This document shows, one piece after another, positions 50,401 to 61,411 of a stretch of DNA of 64,000 nt. Numbering within the stretch: the first letter of the stretch is position 1; each line of letters opens with the position of its first letter. A program made the position numbers and the translations under genes. Origin of the DNA: a virus; the IMG/VR virus record IMGVR_UViG_3300041964_000082, positions 30,715-94,714 of that record; one strand, given 5' to 3'. The notes under the pieces were generated by a model. It did not search any database, was not told the origin of the DNA, and saw only the letters and a list, made by a program, of their open reading frames with translations.

Positions 50401-52930
50401 ACCAGTTCCCGTAGCAGAACCTACGACTGAGCAACCAGCTTACGTCCGTCGATTGAGCGACACAACCGATCAAGAGTTAGATCGGTGGATGGCTGAAGCA
50501 CAAAGAATTGAGAAATCAATCGCGCCCAGCCTGAAGGGGCGGATTGAAGAGAGTTTAAGTCTTTTAGAGACACTGAAAGAAGCGATCGCAGAAAGCCCAA
50601 GCACCAAGAAAAACATTCGCGAGATCCGGGACGCTAACAATAATTTGCAGGCGATTGGTCTAATTCAGGTTCGGCGCAGAGGAAGCCAAGATTATATCCA
50701 CGTGGGTGTGTTAGCAACCGCACCCAGCAACATCACAAGAGAGCCTGATTCTGTTAGTGGTGCTGGAAGCGCATTTATGAAGAACTTGGCTCAAGAAGCG
50801 CTGCTTTTGGGTGCAGATTCGATCGAGCTAGATGCAGGTGACGATGCGGAAGGGTTCTACTTCAAACTTGGGTTTACCAAACCTAATCCACCTCAATCTG
50901 CTGAGCCGCAGCAGCCGGATACACGCAGCCCGCAGATTGTTGAAGACTTGCGCACTGCTAACGCCACACTTGCCGATCGCATTCGCACCCAGCGAGAGCA
51001 GGCGAACGAACTCGCAACAGCGCAACGCAGCACCAAGAAAATTCAGCAGGCACTCGATCGAGTGGATCTGCCACGCACTGCGGTGCAGCAGGAGCAAGCG
51101 TCTCAGGAAATTCGCATCCAAGAGGAGGCGATCAACCGAGTCGAAGCGCAGATCGAAGCGATCGAGCAAGCGGGCAGCACAGCTACTAATCCACTCAACC
51201 CGCCCTATTTCTCGACCGTGCCGCAGCAGATTCGAGCAGCTAAGGCGCAACTGAAGCAAGCATCAAAGCAACTACAGGCGATCGAAAACATCGAGCAGAC
51301 CGCCATGAAGCTGCGAACTAACAGTGCAGAACTACAGAGGACGTTGAATGACCTCAGCACTCGTCGCGAATCCTTGCAGGCAGAGGGAGAACGGCGAGAT
51401 GTGGAGCGATCGATCACCACACTGAAACAAGATTTAGAAACCGCAGAGGAAGAGTTGTTGGATCTGCCTCGATCGAGTGAGAAGTCGCAGGCATTGCGAG
51501 ACTTGCAGCGATTGCGGGCAGCAGTAAACTCACAATCTACAGGCGTGAGTGTGGCAGACTTGCACCGCCAAGATCTAGAGCCGCGCATTCGGCAGGTATC
51601 GCAGGCGGCAGAGTCGCTTGAGGTTCTGACGGCTCGACTCGATTCTAGTCGGGACAAGCTAGACGATCTACTACAACGCCTGAATGGGCTACCTACCAAA
51701 ACTCAAGATCTAACCGCAGAACAGCGCGATCGCTACAGTGCAATTAAGCGCACCCGCAACGCTCAAGGCAAGCTGCCGCAGCGGGTAGAGCAGTATCGAC
51801 AGTTACGGGCTGAATTGAGTTCACAGCTTGCCACCCGCGCCAACACCACGCAGCAGCTATCCGACAATTACAGTACTCAGCGGCAGTCAGCGATCAACAA
51901 CCTGCAAGCGATCGTTAGCCGCGATGTCGAAACCGTTCGCACCAACCTACAGATCCTTGCTTCTCTTCGTCCCGGTTCAGTCGCTTGGCTGCTGGATAGC
52001 CGCAACTGGGAAGAAGGGGCGATGCCTTCAGATCTGGCGATCGTCTTGCAGCGCCAACCCGGAAAGACGCCAAACGAGCGCTTGCAGTCTGCCGCCAACG
52101 AAGTAGCAAAACTAGTGGGGCAGGTGAACGGGCGCATCCAATCGATTCAAAAGCAGCTTGACTACCCGGATCAGCTTGCACAGGCTACAACCGCTCAAGC
52201 CGCTGCCCAGATCGCTCAATGGCAGCAGTTGCGCGACGAGTTGGCGGATGAGGGCAGGTTGAGCGATCGCCAGATTCAACAGCTTTTGAAGACGCCAGAG
52301 CGCATTCGAGCGATCGATGTGGCGCGATCGGGCAATCAGTTGATCGAAGACTTGGCAGAGTTCAACCAAGACTTTGCCAACCTGCTTCTAACTGATGAGA
52401 ATGTTGATCCACGCCAAATCATTGATCAGTCGGAACTGTACCGACGCGCTCGTGATGGCTTCGCTGAGGAAACTGCACAGACCAAAGCAGCGATCGCTCG
52501 TGAGATTGAAGATGCTCTTGCAATTGCCACGGCACTACAGCAGCGCAGTGAACGCGATCAAGGGGCAGCGTTAATCTATGAGGTAGATGGTCGCGCGATT
52601 AGCGTGTCAGACTTGCGATCGCAGCTAGAGCAATACAATCAGCAGTTGCGAGAATTCTTGCAGATCCCTCAGATTGATGTAGCGGCAAGAGTGACGGCAG
52701 AAGAAGACGATCGCTTGCGTCGTCGTCAAAGTGAGGTAGAGAAATCTCAAGCGCAGATCGCACGACTGGCAGCACTTCAGGGTGAGCTATCAGAAGTTAA
52801 TTTAGAAATCCAAAAGCGAATTGAAGCCAGAGAGCGTGGGCAGAAACGAGGAATTGCAGTCGATCGCCTCGAAGCAAGACGCAGACGAATCCTAAAAGAC
52901 ATCGAGAACGCAGGCAACCCCAATGGATGA
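47485..52930 (+). CDS. MuF-headed giant polyvalent protein (several indels)
   Basis: About 1,810 aa if continuous. Residues 1-280: SPP1 gp7/Mu F head-morphogenesis domain (ARTEIISAQDSATRSRYKEY, DRRVCFFCADRAG, HPRDRCFNSPY). About 350-370: membrane segment LIALTVGAAVAGTTVGSYYL. About 410-590: alpha/beta hydrolase with GYSAGG (Ser), GTGDPW (Asp) and NHSLEQYL (His). Then Pro/Leu-rich linker, a degenerate ATLF-like metalloprotease region, a GNAT domain (about 50640-50880: GAGSAFMKNLAQEALLLGAD, FYFKLGF), and a coiled coil to the end. Breaks near 48900, 49265, 49325, 49490 and 49775; it might be two proteins split at one of these. Confidence 0.7.
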
Positions 52931-53168
52931 CACCACAGAACGGATTGAAGCAACCGAAAAAAATCCGCTACCTAATGGCGGGAAGTATGCGGTTGTTCGG
53001 TACGAGGGCGCAGACGGGCTACCTGCTACCAAGGCGACGGCAGCTAAGGCAGAAATCATCGAGTACAGTGCGGACGATCGCCCAATATCCCTAATTATTA
53101 TGAGGCTTGGTGATGGAAGAGGTGGATCTGATCGGGCTGAGGACAGCGATCGAGACAGCGCTGAGTGA
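52923..53168 (+). CDS. Small hypothetical protein (about 63-81 aa)
   Basis: MDDTTERIEATEKNPLPNGG, VRYEGADGLPATKATAAKAE, then ISLIIMRLGDG. Overlaps the giant gene by 8 bases. The last 18 residues overlap the next gene and are doubtful; a one-base change near 53112 would end the protein at MRLG. Confidence 0.45.
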   Translation: MDDTTERIEATEKNPLPNGGKYAVVRYEGADGLPATKATAAKAEIIEYSADDRPISLIIMRLGDGRGGSDRAEDSDRDSAE

Positions 53169-53535
53169 TGAACTGGGGATCTATGTTTTCCCAAACGGAC
53201 AGACCACGCCTGCGATCGTGCTGAGCATGGGAACCGATACCAGTCCGATCGTTGGGACTAAGGCGGAGGGGCTAGAGTGTGTGCTTGTGTTCCGTCCTGA
53301 TGTGCCGCTGCGTCCCTTGATGGGCAACGCTTTCGAGGAAACTTACACGGTTCAAATCCTGCTGAAGCAGTGGAGCGCTGAGCAGAACACATTGGGCGCA
53401 CTGTCGCGAATCCTGGAGACGATGATTACATTGCCTGGGTGGTCAGTGCAAAGCGGCAGTGTTCGGCGGCAGATCCCGATCGTAGAGCTTGGCAATATCG
53501 AGATTTTATCGATGGTTCTCACTCAAACTTGCTGA
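53113..53535 (+). CDS. Neck/tail-completion-like protein (140 aa)
   Basis: EEVDLIGLRTAIETALSDEL, LVFRPDVPLRPLMGNAFEET, and ILETMITLPGWSVQSGS; pattern and position (before the tail tube) fit tail-completion or tail-terminator proteins. Family not named with confidence. Confidence 0.5.
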   Translation: MEEVDLIGLRTAIETALSDELGIYVFPNGQTTPAIVLSMGTDTSPIVGTKAEGLECVLVFRPDVPLRPLMGNAFEETYTVQILLKQWSAEQNTLGALSRILETMITLPGWSVQSGSVRRQIPIVELGNIEILSMVLTQTC

Positions 53536-53583
53536 GAGAAGCATAGGAACACTGCCCGCAGAACTAATTCTAAAGACTCTGCA

Positions 53584-54281
53584 ATGGCTAAAACTCCTTT
53601 TTTCACAGGGAAGGGCGTAGAACTGTGGCTAGCTGCGCTTCCCTGATGGTATTGAAACCGAGCCGATCGAATTTACGGCAACGGCATCCGCAGCAGCAAA
53701 AGGGGCAACCACAGTCACCATTACGCCCGCCCTGCCTGCCGATAGCTTCGTGCCCAAAGACAGCTATATCAATGCCATCAGTGCGCTAGGTTACGAGGTT
53801 CTGGTGCAGCTTAATGCTGATGCTGAGGCTGGAGATACAACGCTAACGACCAAGCCACTACCGAAGCGATCGTTGCGGGTTCGACGGTCGAATATCCGCT
53901 CAAGCTTCGCGCTCGTACCACTGCCGACCTTGATCGCTCTGGCAACCGAGTCACACGGTTACTTTTGATGATGATGCCTACGAATCCGGCGCACCACGAC
54001 GATCTCGATCGGACTGAATATGCAAGGTAACTGGTCGCCTCTCGATGCAGGCTACGCCACCGCTGAGCATTGGTTTAACGAGGGCTATCAGCAGCTTTAT
54101 TTCTGGATGCAGCTTCCCAATCCTCGCCCGACTGTTTACAGCAAGGGCAAGGTTTACAAGGGCACAGGGTCAATCACCTCAATGCCGCTATCTGCTCCGG
54201 CTGACGGCATTATCACAGGAAATATTGACGCCGCCTTTAACGGTAAGCCGACGATGGTTAACCCAGCGGCCGATCGTCTAA
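53584..54281 (+). CDS. Major tail tube protein (several indels)
   Basis: MAKTPFFTGKGVELWLAALP, DGIETEPIEFTATASAAAKG, DSYINAISALGYEVLVQLNA, AGSTVEYPLKLRARTTADLD, FDDDAYESGAPTTISIGLNM, GNWSPLDAGYATAEHWFNEG, FWMQLPNPRPTVYSKGKVYK. The closing segment ISMPLSAPADGIITGNIDAAFNG-like is typical of tube proteins. Breaks near 53650, 53860 and 53965. The stop at 54279-54281 assumes one further base corre­ction; the end is approximate. Confidence 0.65.
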
Positions 54282-54347
54282 GGATGATCCGCTCATTGCA
54301 GTCGCGCGGTGTCTTTTGCTGTGGCTGTACGTTGCAGCCCGATGGTG

Positions 54348-54403
54348 TCCAGGTCGCGATCTATATGACTGATGGTAGTCAAATAGGAAATCGCGACCTG
54401 GTA
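54348..54403. repeat. 12-bp perfect inverted repeat around the chaperone start
   Basis: CCAGGTCGCGAT and ATCGCGACCTGG enclosing ATGACTGATGG. It could fold over the start codon of the chaperone gene and lower its translation, or be chance. Confidence 0.5.
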
Positions 54404-54886
54404 GACCTCGACACAAACGATCGCTACACCGTGCAGCTTCCCCAGATCACAGAAAGCCCAACTTACAAGATTTTCTCTCCTATGCCCCTGCCCTACAAAA
54501 CGCTTAAGCCCGTTGAAACCGTCGAAGTAGGCGGGTTCACAATTCGGAAGCGAGGCAGCTTGACCGTAGCCGAAGAACACGCCATGCGCGATCTTGGCGC
54601 TGAAATCGAAACCGAATTGAAAGATCTGACTCCAATGCAGTCAGACTTGGCACTAAAACAGCGTGTAGTCACCATCCTGATTCAGTCACGCCTCGATCGC
54701 GAGTGGAGCCTTGAAAAAACTCAAGCTTCTGTTTGGCCTGTAGAGATGGATGGAGAGACAGCAGAGATTGAACCAGACATGGAAATGCTGGACGCACTGT
54801 TTGACTTCTTCATGGCTGAACAGCGGCGACACAAGTCGATCGAGGATTTAGAGACAGAACCGCAGTCGGCTAAAAAAAAGAAATAA
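54365..54886 (+). CDS. Tail assembly chaperone, short form (gpG-like, 173 aa)
   Basis: MTDGSQIGNRDLVDLDTNDR, LPQITESPTYKIFSPMPLPY, KRGSLTVAEEHAMRDLGAEI. Ends AKKKK and TAA at 54886. Located between tube and tape measure, as lambda gpG. The ATG at 54365 has no clear ribosome-binding site and sits in a 12-bp inverted repeat. Confidence 0.65.
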   Translation: MTDGSQIGNRDLVDLDTNDRYTVQLPQITESPTYKIFSPMPLPYKTLKPVETVEVGGFTIRKRGSLTVAEEHAMRDLGAEIETELKDLTPMQSDLALKQRVVTILIQSRLDREWSLEKTQASVWPVEMDGETAEIEPDMEMLDALFDFFMAEQRRHKSIEDLETEPQSAKKKK

Positions 54887-55263
54887 ATTGGACGGAAACC
54901 TACTGGCGACTGAAGCTGGCATATCCCGGTGAGGAACGCTTCAATGAGGATCGGTTTGGTGATTGTTCTCTGACTGAAGTTGAAGACGCACTAAATGCAC
55001 TCGATCGCCGCGACTTTGAAGCCGCCAATCGTGCCGCCATCCCGATCGCTTCTGTTGGGCAAATGGTCGCTGCTAGTAAGGGTGTTAAGGAAATTGACTC
55101 AGAGATGTTTAACCCCTACGCCAGTGTTCTCTATTCAGAAGAAGCCCGATCGATCATCGATCCAAAAGTTGCTCAAATTTGGCTGGATTTGGCAAATGAG
55201 CAACGCATTCCAAGTTGGGCGATCGCAGAAATTGACATGAAACTGATTCGAGCCGCAGTATGA
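54365..55263 (+). CDS. Tail assembly chaperone, long form via -1 frameshift (gpGT-like)
   Basis: At AAA AAA AAG (54872-54880) a -1 slip on A_AAA_AAG (54874-54880) continues as EINWTETYWRLKLAYPGEER, LTEVEDALNALDRRDFEAAN, then SIIDPKVAQIWLDLANEQ to 55263. The downstream frame has no good start of its own near the junction. This is the conserved G/GT mechanism of tailed phages. Confidence 0.7.
54874..54880 (+). promoter_or_regulatory. Programmed -1 ribosomal frameshift site
   Basis: Heptamer A_AAA_AAG in the zero frame of the chaperone gene, with the zero-frame TAA two codons later and the long downstream frame in -1. A_AAA_AAG is a strong bacterial slippery sequence. No clear stimulatory pseudoknot was evaluated. 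Confidence 0.65.
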
Positions 55264-55634
55264 GCAGCTATAAACTCAGCCTAAACATCACCGAGATCAA
55301 TAGAGCAGCAGAGCAGGCGTTTGTTGACACTGCTTTTCAGTTTGGCGCTGCTATGACTCGCGTAATCTCAGAGCCTCGATCGTGGGCGGGCTGGGATGAC
55401 ACACGAGACATCGTTGACACCGGACAACTGCGATCGAGTCAACTGATGGCCTTTAACAATCCTTTTGAAGCTGCCTACTCGTGGCCTACAGAGTACGCCG
55501 CCTACGTTCACGAAGGCTACACACTAAGAAACGGCGATCGAGTTGCGGGACGACCTTGGACGGTGATTGCACAGCAAGAATTTGACATCCAAGAGGCGTA
55601 TGCTGCGGCATATCAGAAATACATAAATTCGTAG
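55260..55634 (+). CDS. Tail-associated protein, HK97 gp10-like size (124 aa)
   Basis: MSSYKLSLNITEINRAAEQA, RDIVDTGQLRSSQLMAF, WPTEYAAYVHEGYTLRNGDR, GRPWTVIAQQEFDIQEAYAA. 'DTGqLr.S' followed by 'YA.yvHeG' and 'RPw' is typical of minor tail/tail-completion proteins. Overlaps the frameshift gene by ATGA. Confidence 0.6.
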   Translation: MSSYKLSLNITEINRAAEQAFVDTAFQFGAAMTRVISEPRSWAGWDDTRDIVDTGQLRSSQLMAFNNPFEAAYSWPTEYAAYVHEGYTLRNGDRVAGRPWTVIAQQEFDIQEAYAAAYQKYINS

Positions 55635-55723
55635 CCTCTTGTTTTCATCAAAACTTCACAGCCAGAGATTGCAGAATTTTATCCGACGACAAGCATACTA
55701 AAGGGGTCGATTCCATCTTCCTC

Positions 55724-56194
55724 ATGAAAGCTCAAGCATCTGCGATCGCTGTCTTGATTCTTTTGGCTGGCTGCGCTGCTCAATCTAAGCATCTGAGTGG
55801 ACAGGTACTCTTTCCTAGCGCTCCACCGGGGTATGATGGGCAACCCTGTGCTGCGCCAACAGGCTATGACGATATCAAAGCGGGGTTACAGGTTGTCGTC
55901 AAAAATGCAGCAGGCGAGATCGTAGGCAGTGGAACGCTTCAGGAAAGCACGTCAACGGCGAAACCCTTGAACGAAGAGCAGCAGCGAGGATTGCAAGATC
56001 CACAGGTGGCAGCACACCTTGCAGGCAGAGTACCAATTAGCTGTAGCTTCCCTTTCGAGGTTGAAGGAATACCAAAATCTGACTTTTACACGGTTCAGGT
56101 TGGAAATGACGATCGCGGCTCTCTAACTTTTAAGTTTGACCAACTTGAACAGCAGGATTGGAAGGTTGTTTTAACGCTGGGTGATGCGCCCTAG
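55724..56194 (+). CDS. Lipoprotein (156 aa)
   Basis: Signal MKAQASAIAVLILLAGCAAQ with lipobox LAGC, so acylated at Cys16 and held at a membrane. Mature part contains LFPSAPPGYDGQPCAAPTGY and beta-rich SFPFEVEGIPKSDFYTVQVG. Placed between tail genes, unlike a virion protein; it could act on host surface or superinfection (inference). Confidence 0.65.
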   Translation: MKAQASAIAVLILLAGCAAQSKHLSGQVLFPSAPPGYDGQPCAAPTGYDDIKAGLQVVVKNAAGEIVGSGTLQESTSTAKPLNEEQQRGLQDPQVAAHLAGRVPISCSFPFEVEGIPKSDFYTVQVGNDDRGSLTFKFDQLEQQDWKVVLTLGDAP

Positions 56195-56246
56195 CTCGAT
56201 CGCTTTGAGGTAGGAATTCTAGCCACGAAGTCTTTAAGCAAACTTT

Positions 56247-59200
56247 GTGGCAAGTCTCGGAACCCTCAATCTTGTTTTATCCGCAGACTCTAGTCCGCTA
56301 CGCAAAGAGCTAAGCGGAGTCACACGCGAAGCCCAATTTGCCGCCAAAGCAATTCAAGGCATCTCCACAGGCGAAAGCTTTAGCGGTGCAGGGCTTCAGG
56401 TTCTAAGCTCAACCATCATTGGACTAGTTGACGATACCCATCGGCTAGGCAATGAATTCAAGCTCACCACCTCGCTAGTTGAAAACCTAAAAAACGGAAT
56501 TGGTGGTCTTGCTGCCCTGCCGATTCCCGACTTTCAGGCAGAAGCTTTATCCTCACTGGGGCTAGGACAGGTTTCTAGCAGTCTAGAGGTTTTGAGTCTT
56601 GCCTCTACAGGGTTAAAGACGCTGGCGATCGCTCAAGGGATCGCTCAAAACGCGATTGTAGCTTTTAGCGGTGCGCTCGAAACGCTGAGAGTAAACCTCA
56701 AGTTAGTCAGCTATTTCTTCGAGGATATTGGCAATTCACTCAGGGCAGCAGGGGCAATGTTTGCGCCCCTGGTTGGCTTGATGGATGGCGCTGGTCGCGC
56801 ATTCGATCGACTGTCGGAAGGGGCGGGCGACGTTAAAGGCAGGATGATTCTGCCTGGGTTTCGGTTGGCAGCTTTGGGCAGCAACTCCAGAAATTTATCG
56901 GAGCCGCCGAAAAATTCCAGTCGGCAATGGAAGATCTAGGCGAAGCTGCGATCTTTTTAATCAGTGGCAAAACCTAACGACATCTTTGATGCGTTTTTTG
57001 GCGGACTTCAAGAGAATTTTGACGCCGCTCGCAACTTTGAAACGCTAAATAATCGCTTGAACTTACCTCTACATCAGCAGGGTGGAGCGAGAGAAGATCT
57101 AGCCTTCCTTCGGCAAACAGCCAAAGATCTAGGACTAGACTTCAAGGCGGTTAGTGAGGGTTTCGCCCAATTCTCAGCAGCAGCAAAACTAGCAGGGCTA
57201 CAGCGCGATCAGACCAAGCAAGTCTTCACAGATGTATCGCAAGCCGCCTCTGTGATGGGTCTGTCGGCTGAGAGACCTCTGGAGTATTTCTAGCACTGCG
57301 GCAAAGTTTATCAGGTGGAACAGTTCAGCTAGAAGAATTAAACCAATTAGCTGAGCGTGTACCAGGTGCATTTGCTGCTGCTGCCCAAGCGCTAGGGGTA
57401 ACGACAGGCGAGGTTAAAGGCTTGATTTCGGCGGGCAATGTTTCCTCAGCCGACTTTATTCCTAAATTTGCTGCTGCTCTTGCTTCTGTCACCGAGTCCG
57501 GCGTTACTGATGCGATGGGTTCTGGCACAGCAGCGGTCAATCGTTTTAATAACGCGCTGGGCGAAGTGTCGGTTTCACTTGGTAAAGATCTGCTATCATT
57601 CGGTACGCCTGCAATCAATGCCTTTGCCAAAGTGCTTGAATTTGGCGCAGAAAATGCTGAATTGTTGGAACTGCTGTCGATGCATTCCTCGTTGCCGCAG
57701 CAGTACGAGGGGCGGGCGCAGTAGGCAAGATGGGCAGCGTGAGTGCTAGCTTCGTCGCGCAAGGCGGCAAAGGCTCGATCGCAATGCAACTATTTGGGCA
57801 GCAAATCTCGCTTACGACTGCACAGATCGGGAAACTGGCAGCGCAAGCAGGCTTAACTTTCGCTGCCCTAACGGTTTTTTACAAAGTACTCGATCGATTT
57901 AAGGATGGCGGCGGCGAAACCCAAAAGGCAATCGACAGCCTTAACAAGTCCCTGGCTGATCTAAATCAAGCTGCTGGAAATACCACGCCACTTGCTGCAA
58001 TCATTCCTGAAAATCCACCTTCAACCGATTTTCTTGACACATTTGTCCACAAACTAAATGACGCCAACGCTGCAATCAATCGCTTGTTTGGACTGGATGA
58101 AGGCTTTGGCAGACTGACCACCAATGCTGATAAACAGCTAAACGATCAGCTGATCGCGATCGGAGAATTCGGACAAAAAGCGCAGGAGATTTTAGGGCAA
58201 TCGCTCAGCCTGCGTGAACAAAACAAAAGCGGCGACGGAGCGAATCAACGAACTGAAGCAGCTTGACGCAATGCTTGCCCAAATTGAGCAACGCAAAGTC
58301 AATGTTGACCCTGCCAATGAGGACGCGATCGCCCAGATCCGACAGGAAGAAGAAGCGCTATTGAAAGCGACGCGCGGACGCTCAAAAAGAGGTGCAAGCC
58401 ACCCAAAGCGCCATCAACAACGCGCTAACGCAGGCACGGCAAGAGCTTCAGAATCTTGATCCTGCTCAGATGGGGCAAGAGGGATACGATCGCGCTAAGG
58501 AGCAGATTGAGACTCAGATCACGCTCTTAGAGCGAGAGAAAACAGAACTCGATAAGGTTGCCAACGCTGCCACCCAAACCGCTCAAGTTACGGCTGACGC
58601 TTTCAGCAAGTCAAATCACGAGATTGAAGCGGCTACCAGCAGCGGCAGGCAGCGATCGCAGAAGCGCTGGCAAGTGGAGAAATTGACGAAGAGCAATCGA
58701 GAGAACGATCGCTACAGGCTGAGCAAGAATACTTACAGCAAAAGCTGGAACTGAACCGATCTCAGCTTGAAAAGTTGCGGGCAGAACTGGAGAAAAACGC
58801 CAAACTGCGGGCGATCGATCCTGCTGCTGCCACACTGACGGCAGATCAAGAGAAAGCAATACGCAGAGCAGGTAAAGCAGCTTGAACTGAGACGGCACAG
58901 ACCCGCATTCAGATCGCCCAGAACACCGCGAGGGCAAGCAGCAAGCGCTAGAGGATGAACTGAAAGGCATTGAGCAAGCCAACAGCGAGGCTGAGGCGGC
59001 AGTACGCCAAAGTCAGAGCGAACGCACAGCCGCTATCCGTCAGCAGCAGCTAGCAGGCACGGTGGGAGAGGAGGAAGCGCAGCCAGAATTGCCGAAATTC
59101 AGCGCGACTCGATCGCTGAGCAAATCGACCTTGAGCGCGACAAACTCGCTCAGCTTGCAGAACTGGAAGCGCTGGCACAATTCCAGCAGAGGAAGCCGCC

Positions 59201-61411
59201 AAGCGTCGACTAGACATCCAAAGCGAAATCAGTGACCTCAGCTTGCAGCAGATTGAAGCTGAACTCGATGCCCGTCTAGAAGCAGAACGCAAGGCGGCAG
59301 ACGAGGCAAAAGAACTGCGGGATTCGGTAAACGTCGATGCGACTCGCGAAACCACACAGGTGCGAGTGCGGCAGGCAGGCGGCGAAATTAATGAGGCAGA
59401 AGCCGCAGCAGAAATTGCAGAAATTACCGCTAACGCCACTGCGCGGCAGATTGAACTCGTAGAGCAGCGACTGGGAGTGGTGCGGCGTGGCAGCGACGAA
59501 GAGAAGGACTTAACCAGAGAACTTGCTGACTTGCAGCAGCAGTCCGCAGAACAGGAAATCGCCCGTCAAGAGCAGGTGAAGCAGGCGCGACTAGAGGCGA
59601 TCGAACGTGCCAACGAACAAGCTGCGGCGGCAATCGAGTCAGGCGCAAGACCGCAGAAATTACCGCAGTCCGGCAGTTGCAAGCTCAGCGAATTGTCAGC
59701 GCTGAAGAAGCAGAGGCAAGAATTGCTGCAATTCAGCAACGCGGATTGGCAGGTGAAGTAGCCCAAACCCAGCAGCAGATCGCCCAAATTCAGCAGCTTC
59801 GAGCGGAAGCGTTCTTAGTGAAGAAGAAGCGATCGAGCGACTGTCAGACCTAAGGGCGAACTTGGCGAACTAAATCAACAGCGAGTTGAAATGAAATCGA
59901 CGCGCAAGAGCGATTAAAGCAGGCTCGATTGGATGCAATGGAAAGCGCCAATCGTCAAGCAGAGCGGCGATCGATCAGTCGCAAACCGCAGGGATCACTG
60001 CAATTAGAGCTTGCAGGGCCAGCGAATAATTTCAGAGGAAGAAGCCCGCGAAGAAATCGCAGCGCTACAGCAGGAAGGACTTGATCAGGAGATTGCCCAA
60101 ACTCAAGAGCAAATTACAGAAATTCAGCGACTTCGATCTGAAGGCGTTCTCAGCGAAGAAGAAGCTACTAACAGGCTGATCGACCTAAATGGAGAATTAG
60201 GAGACCTTAACCAGGAACGAATCGACGCAGAAATTGACTCTCAAGAGAGACTAAGAGAGTCGCGAATAAAATCCCTTAATGAAGAGCTAGACTTCAAGCG
60301 CAAATCAGCAGAAGCCGATCAGGGACTCAACCAAATTGCGATCGACTCTATTAAAAATGAAAACAATCTTCTGTCTGCTCAAAGCAGTCTGCTTGAGGCT
60401 CAATCAGGGCTAGCAGAGCAGCGACTTCAATACGCATTAGAAGACGCTGAAACGGCAGGCAATAGCGCTCAGGCTGATCAGATCAGACAGCAAATTCTCA
60501 GCCAGCAAACTGTTGCTCAAGAAAAGCAGTTTGCGATCGCTCGACAGCAACTTGAACTTAAGCGTGAACAGGTCGCACTGGAATCACAGCAGCGGCAGAT
60601 TCAAGCTGACATCGCGATTACAGAAGCCGAAGTTGCGCTCTCCACAGCGGCAATCAATGGTGAAAATCAACAGGTGATCGCAGGGCTAGAGCGAATTTTA
60701 GACCTAAGACGGCAGCAGCGAAAGGCAGTCAATGACCAGAACAGAGCGCAAGAGCGATCGCTTGAACTTGAGCAGCAAACGCTCACCACTCAGCAGCAGC
60801 AAACGCGAGAGCAGCAGGCACGGCAGCGGGCGCAGGCAAACAACAGAAACTCAGGCAGCGGCAGTGGTTCGGGCGGTCAATCAGGATCGGGATCAGGATC
60901 TTCTGGAGGCTCAAGGAGTTCTGGATCAAGCTTCGGATCGAGATCTGGACTTGCACCCAGCCGATCGCTTGTCAGTCGAGAGTCGCTGGTCGCTGCAATG
61001 GGTGCGGGAAGTATGCCAGCTAACTTCAGCTATGGCGGATCGGTGGCAGTCAGATGCGGCAAGCGGAATGGCGCACACCAGAATGGAGCGATGGACGATC
61101 GACACCAGTACAAAGTCCTGCTGCTTCGACAATGGCAGCATCTAGGCAGTTAAGTCCTTTGCAGTTGCAAGGGCTATCACAGGCGGGCTTACAGCGCAAT
61201 GCGCAAGCAAATCGCGCAGCTCAGCCACAGACTACAGGAACGTTAACAGCTAGCCAATTCAATAGCGGAATTAATCAGCTATCGCAAAGGATCGTTCAGC
61301 TTGCGAATGCGCCCACGCGCTGTAACATTCCAAACACCCGAACCCGTTCGTGACTATCAGCGAATCTCCAGTGATTTAATGTCTTCTCGCGCTAGAGCAG
61401 CAGGAATATGA
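56247..61411 (+). CDS. Tape measure protein (many indels)
   Basis: About 1,720 aa if continuous. GTG start (MASLGTLNLVLSADSSPLRK), tape-measure N-domain with DLGLDFKAVSEGFAQFSAAA, RQSLSGGTVQLEELNQLAER, ALGVTTGEVKGLISAGNVSS, NRFNNALGEVSVSLGKDL. Then long coiled coil with internal repeats and a Gly/Ser-rich stretch (about 60850-60950), ending YQRISSDLMSSRARAAGI at 61411. At least ten single-base breaks (for example near 56880, 57290, 57690, 58210, 58390, 58650, 58870, 59050, 59760, 60010, 61000, 61320). Confidence 0.75.
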
